This document shows positions 27,560-35,685 of a stretch of 64,000 bases of DNA, piece after piece. The notes beneath the pieces are model-generated. The model saw nothing but the letters and a program-made list of their open reading frames with translations, searched no databases and was not told the DNA's origin. Source of the stretch: CAJBVG01 sp943372995 (lineage in GTDB: Bacteria > Bacteroidota > Bacteroidia > Sphingobacteriales > Sphingobacteriaceae). The stretch covers positions 42,168-106,167 of the forward strand of contig CALSAQ010000008.1 of the NCBI GenBank assembly GCA_943372995.1, given 5' to 3'. Both the position numbers and the translations under genes were made by a program. Position 1 is the stretch's first letter. Each line of letters starts with the position of its first letter.

Positions 27560-28129
27560 TTGAACAAAGAATCTATACGTAAACATATTCTCGAACAACG
27601 TGAAATGTTGAGCGAAGAGAATAAATGTGCTTTATTACAAAGTGTAATCGATCAATTAAACAATTTCGATTTCACAAAAATAAAGGTGGTACATATCTAT
27701 CTCCCTATAAAAAAGAAAAATGAAATTGATACTTTCCCTGTTATTCGATTTCTTCGACTTATTGCTCCTCACGTTACTATAGTTATTCCTAGAAGTAATT
27801 TCAAAACATACGAATTGCAAAACATCATTTGTAACGATCAAACCATACTATCAGAAAACAATTATGGCATTATGGAACCTGTTGATGGTACCATTATACC
27901 TTATGAAGACATTGATATGGTAATTTGCCCCTTACTAAGTTTTGATAAAAATGGATATAGAGTGGGCTACGGCAAAGGATTTTACGATCGCTTCTTATCT
28001 CAGTGTAGGAAAGACGTAATAAAAATCGGATTAAGTTATTTTGAGCCCTTAGAAAATATTGAAGACATCGATAGTCATGATGTGAAATTGAATTATGCGA
28101 TTAGCCCTTCAAAGTTGTGGGAGTTCTAG
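27560..28129 (+). CDS. 5-formyltetrahydrofolate cyclo-ligase
   Basis: The enzyme (MTHFS, YgfA type) converts 5-formyl-THF with ATP to 5,10-methenyl-THF. The 189 residues begin MNKESIRKHILEQREML, the expected N-terminal helix, and carry the signature VICPLLSFDKNGYRVGYGKGFYDRFL with the ATP-loop GYGKGFYDR near 139. The start codon is TTG; no ATG fits the homology. It stands alone between two convergent or divergent genes. Its end faces efp, with a hairpin terminator between them. Confidence 0.92.
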   Translation: MNKESIRKHILEQREMLSEENKCALLQSVIDQLNNFDFTKIKVVHIYLPIKKKNEIDTFPVIRFLRLIAPHVTIVIPRSNFKTYELQNIICNDQTILSENNYGIMEPVDGTIIPYEDIDMVICPLLSFDKNGYRVGYGKGFYDRFLSQCRKDVIKIGLSYFEPLENIEDIDSHDVKLNYAISPSKLWEF

Positions 28130-28137
28130 ATTATCTC

Positions 28138-28189
28138 AAAAAAAATTCCTGTAAGTATTGTGTTTATATTTAACAAAACCCACAGGAAT
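28138..28189 (-). terminator. Rho-independent terminator of efp
   Basis: ATTCCTGT (28145-28152) and ACAGGAAT (28182-28189) form an 8-bp stem with a 29-base loop. On the minus strand the stem is followed by a run of T. It lies about 45 bases past the efp stop. Confidence 0.7.
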
Positions 28190-28192
28190 CAT

Positions 28193-28230
28193 TAGCATAT
28201 CAGCATACTAACATATCAGCATATTAGCAC
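28193..28230. repeat. 16-bp tandem repeat, 2.4 copies
   Basis: Units at 28193-28208 and 28209-28224 differ at two positions (TAGCATATCAGCATAC and TAACATATCAGCATAT), with a partial third unit. It lies between the efp stop and the efp terminator. Confidence 0.8.
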
Positions 28231-28235
28231 ACTAT

Positions 28236-28799
28236 CTATTGTTTTATACGCTCAACGTATTCACCAGTTCTCGTATCTACCTTTACACGATCTCCTTCGT
28301 TGATAAATAAAGGAACACGAATTTCAGCTCCATTAGAAACGGTTGCTGCTTTGGTAACGTTAGTTGCAGTATCACCCTTTACAGCAGGTTCAGTATAAGT
28401 AATCTCCAACTCTACATGTGTTGGTGCTGAAGCCAATATAGGTTCATCGCTTTCGAAAGCAATAATTAAATTCATTCCTTCTGAAATAAATTTAGCTGAG
28501 TTACCAAACAAGAATTTAGGGATATTAAATTGCTCGTAGGTTTCATTATCCATCACTACAAAGAAATCACCATCATCATATAAATATTGATAATCCTTTG
28601 TTTCTACTCTGCATATTTCTACTTCTTCATCCGTTCTAAAACGATATTCTACTAGTTTTCCTGATTTAACATTACGCATTCTAGCTTGATAAAATGCACG
28701 TAAGTTACCTGGTGTACGGTGAATAAACTCTTCTACTGAAACCAGTTCACCGTTGAAACGCAATACATTTCCTGTTTTTACATCAGATGCTTTTGCCAT
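28236..28799 (-). CDS. efp: Translation elongation factor P
   Basis: EF-P relieves ribosome stalling on polyproline stretches. The 187-residue protein has the three-domain form: N-terminal KOW-like (SDVKTGNVLRFNGELVSVEEFIHRTPGNLRAFYQARMRNVKSG-type, residues 4-60), then two OB folds, ending IRVPLFINEGDRVKVDTRTGEYVERIKQ. The modified tip residue sits in HRTPGNLRAF, with Arg29 as the usual modification position rather than Lys. A TATCTTTG box upstream gives it a promoter separate from the ABC ATPase gene. Confident. Confidence 0.97.
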   Translation of the reverse strand: MAKASDVKTGNVLRFNGELVSVEEFIHRTPGNLRAFYQARMRNVKSGKLVEYRFRTDEEVEICRVETKDYQYLYDDGDFFVVMDNETYEQFNIPKFLFGNSAKFISEGMNLIIAFESDEPILASAPTHVELEITYTEPAVKGDTATNVTKAATVSNGAEIRVPLFINEGDRVKVDTRTGEYVERIKQ

Positions 28800-28826
28800 A
28801 TTCTTGTTTTTAAATTATAAAGTTTG

Positions 28827-28834
28827 CAAAGATA
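28827..28834 (-). promoter_or_regulatory. -7 box TATCTTTG upstream of efp
   Basis: An exact TATCTTTG on the minus strand, 27 bases before the efp ATG. It allows efp to be transcribed apart from the lipid A genes above it. Confidence 0.5.
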
Positions 28835-28848
28835 ATAATTTTAAGTTT

Positions 28849-29472
28849 TTATACTGACTTATAATCCATTATCGATAGTGTTTTATCACAAATCTTGTAT
28901 TCGTACTCTTGGTTAGAACAAATAATTAATGTTCTGTTTTCTATGTATTTTTCTAATAATTGTTGATACCATTCTATTCCTTGTTGATCGAGGTTAGAGC
29001 AAGGTTCATCTAATAAAATCACTTTCACATCTGAGAGTATTGCAAATGCAAGTTTTACTCTCTGTTTCATCCCCGACGAGAAATACCGTATTTCTTTATT
29101 ACTCGACTTCTCCAAACCTAATATCGAGATAAACTCTTCTGTGTTTATGTTGGTATACTTATTTTTAAATGAGAAATGAAAATCTATACTCTCCAATAAT
29201 GTCATTTCCTCAACAAGCTCTAGGTATGGGGAAGCTATGCTAATTTGCTGATATATTTCTTCAACTGATATTTCTTGTTCATTGAAAATATAGCTTACTT
29301 TTCCATCAGTAGGGCTGAGTATTCCTGAAATTATTTGAAGTAAGGTTGATTTTCCTGAGCCATTGCTGCCTAAAATAGCTAAACGACTTCCTGAAGAAAT
29401 CTCTAAATCAATTCCTTTAAAAACCCATTCTCGGTTAAATCTTTTTCCTATCTGAGTTAAATTGATTTGCAT
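28849..29472 (-). CDS. ABC transporter ATP-binding protein
   Basis: A 207-residue single ATPase domain. Walker A GSNGSGKSTL is near residue 35, the signature is a variant FSSGMKQRV near 130, and Walker B VILLDEPCSNLDQQG is near 153. The variant signature and short length fit the CcmA/ABC-2 export type. No membrane partner is adjacent: it lies between lpxA, sharing one base with its stop, and efp. The missing permease must be elsewhere. A role in lipid A or envelope export is only a guess from position. Confidence 0.85.
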   Translation of the reverse strand: MQINLTQIGKRFNREWVFKGIDLEISSGSRLAILGSNGSGKSTLLQIISGILSPTDGKVSYIFNEQEISVEEIYQQISIASPYLELVEEMTLLESIDFHFSFKNKYTNINTEEFISILGLEKSSNKEIRYFSSGMKQRVKLAFAILSDVKVILLDEPCSNLDQQGIEWYQQLLEKYIENRTLIICSNQEYEYKICDKTLSIMDYKSV

Positions 29473-30254
29473 TAATCGCGAGAATAACCCTTCATAATAC
29501 CATTCGTAGATGAATTGATAAACTCTAGGATACCTGCTTTTATTGGACTATCAGCTATTTCAGCTTCAATCAAAGGAATAGCATTAGAAATAGAATGTCC
29601 TTTTACGTAAAGTATTCTGTAAATATCTTCTATCTGACGAATTTCATCATCAGAAAATCCTCTACGTCTTAATCCTACTGAATTTATTCCAACATACGAA
29701 ATGGGTTCACGTGCTGCTTTAGTATATGGAGGAACATTTTTTCTTACTAAAGTACCACCTGCAATAAATGTATGCGCACCTATTCTTAAAAATTGTCCAA
29801 CAGCTGCCATACCTTCTAATATTGCATAATCTTCAATAGTAACATGTCCAGCTAAGTTCACATTATTTGCAAGTATGATGTTGTCTCCTAAAATACAATC
29901 GTGTGCAACGTGAGCATAAGCCATAAGTAAACAGTTCTTACCAATTTTGGTAGTGTGTCTATCTACTGTTCCTCTATTAATGGTTACGCATTCTCTTATA
30001 ACAGTACCATCACCAATTTCTGCGATGGTATCTTCTCCTTTAAATTTTAAATCTTGGGGTATTGCAGAAACTACAGCACCTGGAAATATTTTACAATTTT
30101 TACCAATCCTAGCGCCATCCATTATGGTAACATTAGGACCAATCCAAGTACCCTCACCAATTTCTACATTCGCTGAAACAGTAGTAAACGGTTCAATTAT
30201 AACTTTATCAGCTATCTTCGCTTTGGGGTGTATTGATGCAAGAGGAGATATCAT
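29472..30254 (-). CDS. lpxA: Acyl-[ACP]-UDP-N-acetylglucosamine O-acyltransferase
   Basis: LpxA adds the first 3-hydroxyacyl chain to UDP-GlcNAc in lipid A synthesis. The 260-residue protein is mostly a left-handed beta helix of hexapeptide repeats (residues 5-185; e.g. IGEGTWIGPNVTI), with the catalytic His in LLMAYAHVAHDCILGDN near residue 123. The C-terminal helical part starts at INSVGLRRRGFSDDEI. It starts nine bases after lpxC-fabZ, and both are read from the promoter ahead of lpxC. Confidence 0.96.
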   Translation of the reverse strand: MISPLASIHPKAKIADKVIIEPFTTVSANVEIGEGTWIGPNVTIMDGARIGKNCKIFPGAVVSAIPQDLKFKGEDTIAEIGDGTVIRECVTINRGTVDRHTTKIGKNCLLMAYAHVAHDCILGDNIILANNVNLAGHVTIEDYAILEGMAAVGQFLRIGAHTFIAGGTLVRKNVPPYTKAAREPISYVGINSVGLRRRGFSDDEIRQIEDIYRILYVKGHSISNAIPLIEAEIADSPIKAGILEFINSSTNGIMKGYSRD

Positions 30255-30263
30255 TCGTTTAGT

Positions 30264-31661
30264 TTAGCTTTTCTTAACAATTTGTGCCATTAGTTCTGCC
30301 TCCATTACAATCTTTTCACCAACAAATGCAATTCCTCGCATCTGACAGATTCCACGACGTATAGGAGCAATTAAATCGCACCTAAATATAATAGTATCTC
30401 CTGGAAGTACCTTATCCTTGAAGCGGGCATTTTCAATTTTCATGAAATATGTCCAATAGTTTTCTGGGTCAGGTACAGTATTTAATACTAATATTCCACC
30501 AGTTTGAGCCATCGCCTCAACCTGTAAAACACCTGGCATTACTGGGTTTCCAGGAAAATGTCCTCTGAAAAACTCTTCATTCATCGTTACATTTTTAATC
30601 CCTACCACATGTTTTTGTGTAAGCTCGGTAATTTTATCGATTAATAAAAATGGTGGACGATGTGGTAGAATATTCATTATACCATTGATATCGTATACCG
30701 GTGGTGTGCTAGGGTTATAATGTGGTATATTCTTTTTGGCTTTTTCTTTCTTTATAAGAGCTTTTATTTTCTTAGCAAAAGCAACGTTTGCTGCATGTCC
30801 GGGGCGAGCAGCCATGATATGACCTTTCAATGGCATACCCACTAAAGCTAGGTCACCAATTACGTCTAACAATTTATGTCGTGCTGGCTCATTTTGATAC
30901 CTCAACTCTATATTGTTAAGAATTCCTTCTCTTGCTACAGCAATTTTCTCTCTATTGAAGAGTTTTGCTAAATGCTCAAGTTCTTCGTCGCCTACAACTT
31001 TGTCGACCACCACAATGGCATTGTTTAAATCACCGCCTTTAATTAGGTTATGTTTTAATAACATTTCCAATTCATGTAAGAAGCAAAAGGTTCTACATGA
31101 AGCAATCTCAGCCTTGAAATCTGAAATTGAGGGTAATGATGCATGCTGACTTCCTAATACAGGTGAGTTATAATCGACCATTACAGTTACTCTATAATCA
31201 TCTATATATGGCATTGCCGTCATTTCAACATGACGATCAGTTTCTTGATAATAAATATTATTAGGAATTACGAAATACTCACGATCAGCTTCTTGTTGTA
31301 ATATCCCTACTTTTTCTATCTCTTCGATAAAGGGCATAGAACTACCATCCATAATGGGTGCTTCAGGGCCATCGAGTTCAATGAGTACATTGTCGATTTC
31401 TAAACCAGCTAATGCTGCTAAGGTATGCTCTACTGTAGAAACACTTGCTCCATTTTGCGTAATAGTGGTACCACGTGAAATATCAGTAACGTTATCTACA
31501 TCGGCGTCGATAATAGGAGCACCTTCAATATCTATACGTTGGAACTTATAACCATGGTGTTCTGGCGCTGGTTTAAAGGTCATAGTTACCTGTGAACCAG
31601 TGTGTAAGCCAACACCAACCACTGTAACTGGGCCTTTTAATGTTGTTTGTTTTACGTTCAT
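30264..31661 (-). CDS. lpxC-fabZ: Bifunctional UDP-3-O-acyl-GlcNAc deacetylase / 3-hydroxyacyl-ACP dehydratase
   Basis: A fusion typical of Bacteroidota. Residues 1 to about 300 are LpxC, the zinc deacetylase that commits lipid A synthesis: His79 in STVEHTLAAL and the ARHKLLDVIGDLALVG metal-binding segment near 240 are visible. After a short linker, residues from about 320 are FabZ, the hot-dog dehydratase of fatty acid synthesis, with PHRPPFLLIDKI and FFRGHFPGNPVMPGVLQVEAMAQTGG. The fusion ties the competing uses of 3-hydroxyacyl-ACP to one polypeptide. A full -33/-7 promoter lies just upstream. Confidence 0.97.
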   Translation of the reverse strand: MNVKQTTLKGPVTVVGVGLHTGSQVTMTFKPAPEHHGYKFQRIDIEGAPIIDADVDNVTDISRGTTITQNGASVSTVEHTLAALAGLEIDNVLIELDGPEAPIMDGSSMPFIEEIEKVGILQQEADREYFVIPNNIYYQETDRHVEMTAMPYIDDYRVTVMVDYNSPVLGSQHASLPSISDFKAEIASCRTFCFLHELEMLLKHNLIKGGDLNNAIVVVDKVVGDEELEHLAKLFNREKIAVAREGILNNIELRYQNEPARHKLLDVIGDLALVGMPLKGHIMAARPGHAANVAFAKKIKALIKKEKAKKNIPHYNPSTPPVYDINGIMNILPHRPPFLLIDKITELTQKHVVGIKNVTMNEEFFRGHFPGNPVMPGVLQVEAMAQTGGILVLNTVPDPENYWTYFMKIENARFKDKVLPGDTIIFRCDLIAPIRRGICQMRGIAFVGEKIVMEAELMAQIVKKS

Positions 31662-31680
31662 TCTTAACCTAATATTCCGA

Positions 31681-31711
31681 CAAATGTATCCAGAAACAAG
31701 GTTTAAACAAA
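31681..31711 (-). promoter_or_regulatory. Bacteroidota promoter of lpxC-fabZ operon
   Basis: On the minus strand, TTTG (31711-31708), a 19-base spacer and TACATTTG (31688-31681) match the full consensus. The start codon is 19 bases after the -7 box, so the leader is about 13 bases. Confidence 0.75.
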
Positions 31712-31727
31712 ATCTTTAAGAAGGATT

Positions 31728-32768
31728 TTAAATGGTTTCCTTTAAATCGCGTAGCATTTGTTCTAATTCTTCAATGCGTTTTTCGAGTTCTGGTAAACGA
31801 CGGTATACCGCTTGCATCTTTAAGGAATCTCTGAAAGGTGATACTGGAGCACCATTCCATTGTTTGTTTTCTTCTGTAATTGATTTGGATATACCCGATT
31901 TCGCGTTTATTTGTGAGCCTTTTGCTATTTGTATATGTCCTACTATGCCCACTTGGCCTCCCACAATACAGTTTTCTCCAATTCTAGTACTTCCTGATAC
32001 ACCAGACTGAGAAGCAATAACTGTATTATTACCAATCTCTACATTATGAGCTATCTGAATTAGATTATCGAGTTTAACTCCTTTTTTGATTATTGTTGAG
32101 CCGATGGTTGCTCTATCGATACTTGTATTGCTACCAATCTCTACATCATCTTCTATAATCACATTTCCAATTTGTGAAACTTTCTGATAAGAACCGTCTG
32201 CTTGTGGTGCAAAACCAAAGCCATCACTTCCTATTACAGCTCCTGAGTGAATTATAACATTGGATCCAATAACACAATCTGAGTAGATTTTTACTCCTGA
32301 GAAAACTGTAGTATTATCTGCAATTACAACATTATCGCCAATATATACTTGTGGATATATCTTTACATTATTGCCAATTTTGGCATGATTGCCGATATAT
32401 GCAAAAGCACCAACATAACAATCTTTACCTAATGTTGCTGATTTACTGATATGACTTGGCTCTTCTATTCCGTATTTATTAAGCTTTATCGTATTATATT
32501 TCTCCAATAAGACAGAAAATGCACTGTAGGCATCTTCAACACGTATTAAAGTAGACTGAATAGGTTTTTCTAAAACTAATGACTTATTAACAATTACTAC
32601 AGAAGCCTCTGTAGTGTACAGAAATGGCTCATATTTTGGATTAGCAAGAAAAGACAACGCCCCCTTCTTACCTTCTTCGATTTTAGCTAATGAATAGACA
32701 ACTTCGTCGGGATTACCTTCTAATTCGCCGTTTAGTAATACACAAATTTCTATTGCCTTAAATTGCAT
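31728..32768 (-). CDS. lpxD: UDP-3-O-(3-hydroxyacyl)glucosamine N-acyltransferase
   Basis: LpxD adds the second 3-hydroxyacyl chain, to the 2-amino group. The 346 residues show an N-terminal uridine-binding domain (LLNGELEGNPDEVVYSLAKIEEGKKGALSFLANPKY), a hexapeptide-repeat beta helix from about residue 110 to 300, and a C-terminal helix (RLPELEKRIEELEQMLRDLKE). The family's catalytic His is in LIQIAHNVEIGNN near residue 245. It lies upstream of lpxC-fabZ but has its own promoter boxes, as does the next gene. Confidence 0.96.
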   Translation of the reverse strand: MQFKAIEICVLLNGELEGNPDEVVYSLAKIEEGKKGALSFLANPKYEPFLYTTEASVVIVNKSLVLEKPIQSTLIRVEDAYSAFSVLLEKYNTIKLNKYGIEEPSHISKSATLGKDCYVGAFAYIGNHAKIGNNVKIYPQVYIGDNVVIADNTTVFSGVKIYSDCVIGSNVIIHSGAVIGSDGFGFAPQADGSYQKVSQIGNVIIEDDVEIGSNTSIDRATIGSTIIKKGVKLDNLIQIAHNVEIGNNTVIASQSGVSGSTRIGENCIVGGQVGIVGHIQIAKGSQINAKSGISKSITEENKQWNGAPVSPFRDSLKMQAVYRRLPELEKRIEELEQMLRDLKETI

Positions 32769-32772
32769 TATA

Positions 32773-32803
32773 CAAAAATAAAATTATCCTTCAATGCTGC
32801 AAA
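32773..32803 (-). promoter_or_regulatory. Bacteroidota promoter of lpxD
   Basis: TTTG (32803-32800), a 19-base spacer and TATTTTTG (32780-32773) are on the minus strand. The -7 box ends four bases before the lpxD ATG, so the mRNA should be leaderless. A second TAnnTTTG (TAGATTTG, 32807-32800) overlaps the -33 box. Confidence 0.65.
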
Positions 32804-32841
32804 TCTATTATGCAATTTATGCTTAATAATTTGTTAACATC

Positions 32842-34065
32842 TTATTTATACTTTGGGTAGCAGAGGTAATGCTTTTGAACGTTTCTTGACAAAGTGGTTA
32901 GATTTAATCCGTCGGAGCTTACAACTATATCTTGCAAACCTTTCGATTTACTCAAAATATAGATATGCCCACTATCAGGATTGTATGCATTATTGTTGAT
33001 ATTTCCCGTAAAAACAAAATATGAACTATCCTCAGCAGGTATATTCCATTTTTTCAGTAGTTCATCCTTTTTAGCTTCAACCATAGACTCAGCTATGTTT
33101 TCGTTTTGTATGATGATAGAATACAATCTACGATTTACCAATTCAACACATAATCTAGATAAAACAGGATCTGAAGCATCGGTCCATACTTTTATCGCCG
33201 AATAAATATCATGATCGTCGATATTTGCAAATGCATCTAAATACCTTTCATCTCCTTTGAAATCATTGGCAGAAGGGTTGTTTTTCAAAAGAAAGGCAAA
33301 TGATGGCGTTGCGAACAATTCTGTTCCATTAATTGCTAGATACTTTGCTCGTTTCAATATCTTTACAAGTAACTGCTCTGCCGCGATAACTGTTTTGTGC
33401 AAGTAAACTTGCCAATACATAAACCTTCTTGCGGTTAAAAACTTTTCTATAGAGTAAATACCTTTTTCCTCAACCACTAGTTGATCATCAACCACATAAA
33501 TCATTTTCAAAATTCTATCAAAACCAATTACACCCTCAGAAACCCCTGTATAAAAGCTATCTCTATTTAAATAGTCCATTCTATCCATGTCGAGCTGACT
33601 AGATACTAATTGGTGTAAGAATTTTTTGGAGTACTTATCCTCAAATATTTCTATAGCTAAACTTAGTTGACCACCGAATTCTTCATTTAACCTTTTCATC
33701 AATAGTAATGATAGGTCTTCGTGATGGATACTAGGTACAATACAACTTTCTAAAGCATGAGAAAATGGTCCATGACCAATATCATGAAGTAAAATGGCTA
33801 TTGTTGCTCCTTTAGCTTCATCTTCAGTAATTTCTATTCCCTTTGATCTTAGGCTCTCCAAAGCAATACCCATTAGATGCATCGCTCCTAAAGCATGATG
33901 AAATCTGGTATGCAAAGCTCCAGGGTACACCAAATGAGTTAACCCTAATTGCTTGATATTCCTTAATCTTTGGAAATAAGGATGCTCAATTAAATCGAAG
34001 ATGATTTCATAAGGAACGCTTACAAAACCATAAACAGGATCGTTAAATATTTTCTTTTTATTCAA
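32842..34065 (-). CDS. HD-domain phosphohydrolase
   Basis: A 407-residue cytosolic protein of the dGTPase-like/SAMHD1-like HD superfamily. The metal ligands are visible: His in LGLTHLVYPGALHTRFHHALGAMHL, HD in LLHDIGHGPFSHALE near residue 100, and the later Asp in QLDMDRMDYLNRDS. TTG 34065 (NKKKIFNDPVYGF) is preferred as start because family homology begins there; the frame is open to TTG 34089. Its place next to lpxD is common in Bacteroidota. The substrate is uncertain, perhaps dNTP or another nucleotide. Confidence 0.85.
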   Translation of the reverse strand: MNKKKIFNDPVYGFVSVPYEIIFDLIEHPYFQRLRNIKQLGLTHLVYPGALHTRFHHALGAMHLMGIALESLRSKGIEITEDEAKGATIAILLHDIGHGPFSHALESCIVPSIHHEDLSLLLMKRLNEEFGGQLSLAIEIFEDKYSKKFLHQLVSSQLDMDRMDYLNRDSFYTGVSEGVIGFDRILKMIYVVDDQLVVEEKGIYSIEKFLTARRFMYWQVYLHKTVIAAEQLLVKILKRAKYLAINGTELFATPSFAFLLKNNPSANDFKGDERYLDAFANIDDHDIYSAIKVWTDASDPVLSRLCVELVNRRLYSIIIQNENIAESMVEAKKDELLKKWNIPAEDSSYFVFTGNINNNAYNPDSGHIYILSKSKGLQDIVVSSDGLNLTTLSRNVQKHYLCYPKYK

Positions 34066-34127
34066 AGCACAACAATAAAAGCCCCACAAATTTGTTAATT
34101 TTAACGGAAACCAAATATAAATTTTAT

Positions 34128-35678
34128 ATGCAAGAAAGTATCATTTTGTGGGCAGATGATGAAATAGATTTACTAAAACCTCATATTCTGTTTTTGCAAG
34201 ATAAAGGATATAAAGTAATTAGCACCACAAATGGCTCTGATGCATTAGATATTCTAAAAACCGAAAAAGTAGATGTTGTTTTTCTTGATGAGAATATGCC
34301 AGGCTTATCGGGACTAGAAACCTTACAAGAAATCAAAAAAAATAATATTGATTTACCCATTGTACTTATCACTAAAAATGAAGAAGAGTATCTCATGGAA
34401 GATGCTATCGGCAGTAAAATAGCTGATTATCTAATTAAACCCGTTAATCCAAAACAAATACTTCTTACATTAAAAAAAATAATTGATAACAAACGTTTAG
34501 TCACTGCAAAAACAAACTCTGCTTATCAACAAGAATTTAGAAACTTGGGCATTGCACTTAATGACGTTTCTAATTTCGAAGAATGGAAAGATGTATACAG
34601 AAAATTAGTGTATTGGGAATTAGAGCTTGAAAAATTACAAGACTCTGGGATGCATGAAATTCTTACCCATCAAAAATTAGAAGCAAATGCTCTATTCTCA
34701 AAATATGTAGAAAAGAATTATCTGAAATGGTTGAAAGAGCCCAATGATGCACCTCTTCAATCACATCAGTTAATGAAAAACAAAGTATTCCCTATAATTG
34801 ACGAGAGAGTACCAACTTTTTTTATTCTTATCGACAATTTAAGATACGACCAGTGGAAAATTATATCTCCAATCATTTCAGAGTATTTTAGAATAGAAGA
34901 AGAAGAAATATACAGTAGTATTTTACCTACTGCTACTCAATATGCACGTAATGCTATCTTCTCTGGTTTACTGCCAGCTGAAATGGAGAAACAACATCCA
35001 AAACTTTGGAAAAATGATGAAGATGAAGGAGGTAAAAATTTACATGAAGAGGAATTCTTAGCCGCTCAGCTTCAACGACACAGGAAGAATATTAAGTTTA
35101 GCTATACCAAAGTAGTAAACAATGAAGAAGGAAAAAATTTAGTAGAGTCTATACATCAAAAATTTCAAAACCCTCTAAATGTAATTGTTTATAATTTTGT
35201 TGATATGCTCTCTCATGCGAGAACAGAAATGGAAATTATTAGAGAGTTAGCTCCCGACGAAGCTGCTTACCGATCTATTACTCTCTCGTGGTTCGAACAT
35301 TCTCCTTTATTAGAAGCTATTATAAAAATATCTCAAAAACCATCACGATTAATTATTACAACCGATCACGGAACTATAAGAGTAAAAACACCAAGTAAAG
35401 TGGTTGGCGATCGCACTGTAAATACTAATTTGAGATACAAGCAAGGAAAAAATTTAAACTATAATCGCAAGGATGTTTTAGAAATCAAAAACCCTCAAGA
35501 AGGTTTTCTTCCGAGGGTTAATGTAAGTCAAACTTTTATTTTTGCTAAAGAAGATTATTATTTTGTATATCCAAATAATTATAATCACTTCGTAAATTTC
35601 TTTAATAACACATTCCAGCATGGAGGGATTTCTCTTGAAGAAATGTTAGTTCCATTTGTGATATTAACAAGTAAATAA
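34128..35678 (+). CDS. porX: T9SS response regulator PorX (receiver plus PglZ domain)
   Basis: PorX controls type IX secretion genes with the kinase PorY and sigma factor SigP. The start is ATG 34128 (MQESIILWADDE), because the upstream frame lacks homology. The receiver domain covers residues 1-120 (acidic pair in WADDEID, phosphoacceptor Asp in VVFLDENMPGLSG, Lys in YLIKPVNP). Residues from about 215 form an alkaline-phosphatase/PglZ-like domain with FFILIDNLRYDQW (metal Asp), LPTATQYARNAIFSG (the Thr nucleophile) and RLIITTDHGTIRV (Asp-His ligands). This supports a T9SS in the organism, matching the two sorting-domain proteins here. Confidence 0.95.
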   Translation: MQESIILWADDEIDLLKPHILFLQDKGYKVISTTNGSDALDILKTEKVDVVFLDENMPGLSGLETLQEIKKNNIDLPIVLITKNEEEYLMEDAIGSKIADYLIKPVNPKQILLTLKKIIDNKRLVTAKTNSAYQQEFRNLGIALNDVSNFEEWKDVYRKLVYWELELEKLQDSGMHEILTHQKLEANALFSKYVEKNYLKWLKEPNDAPLQSHQLMKNKVFPIIDERVPTFFILIDNLRYDQWKIISPIISEYFRIEEEEIYSSILPTATQYARNAIFSGLLPAEMEKQHPKLWKNDEDEGGKNLHEEEFLAAQLQRHRKNIKFSYTKVVNNEEGKNLVESIHQKFQNPLNVIVYNFVDMLSHARTEMEIIRELAPDEAAYRSITLSWFEHSPLLEAIIKISQKPSRLIITTDHGTIRVKTPSKVVGDRTVNTNLRYKQGKNLNYNRKDVLEIKNPQEGFLPRVNVSQTFIFAKEDYYFVYPNNYNHFVNFFNNTFQHGGISLEEMLVPFVILTSK

Positions 35679-35685
35679 TTACGCG

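Noticed and set aside
28193..28230. Possible CRISPR-like array in the tandem 16-base repeats
   Set aside because: The units abut with no spacers, there are under three copies, and no cas genes are nearby.
32842..34065. HD hydrolase as a stand-alone antiphage dNTPase
   Set aside because: Its context is the lipid A gene cluster, where this gene is commonly found in Bacteroidota. No defence genes surround it.
34128..35678. PglZ domain as a sign of a BREX defence system
   Set aside because: The PglZ-like domain is fused behind a receiver domain, which is the PorX layout. No BrxA/B/C/L or PglX genes are present.
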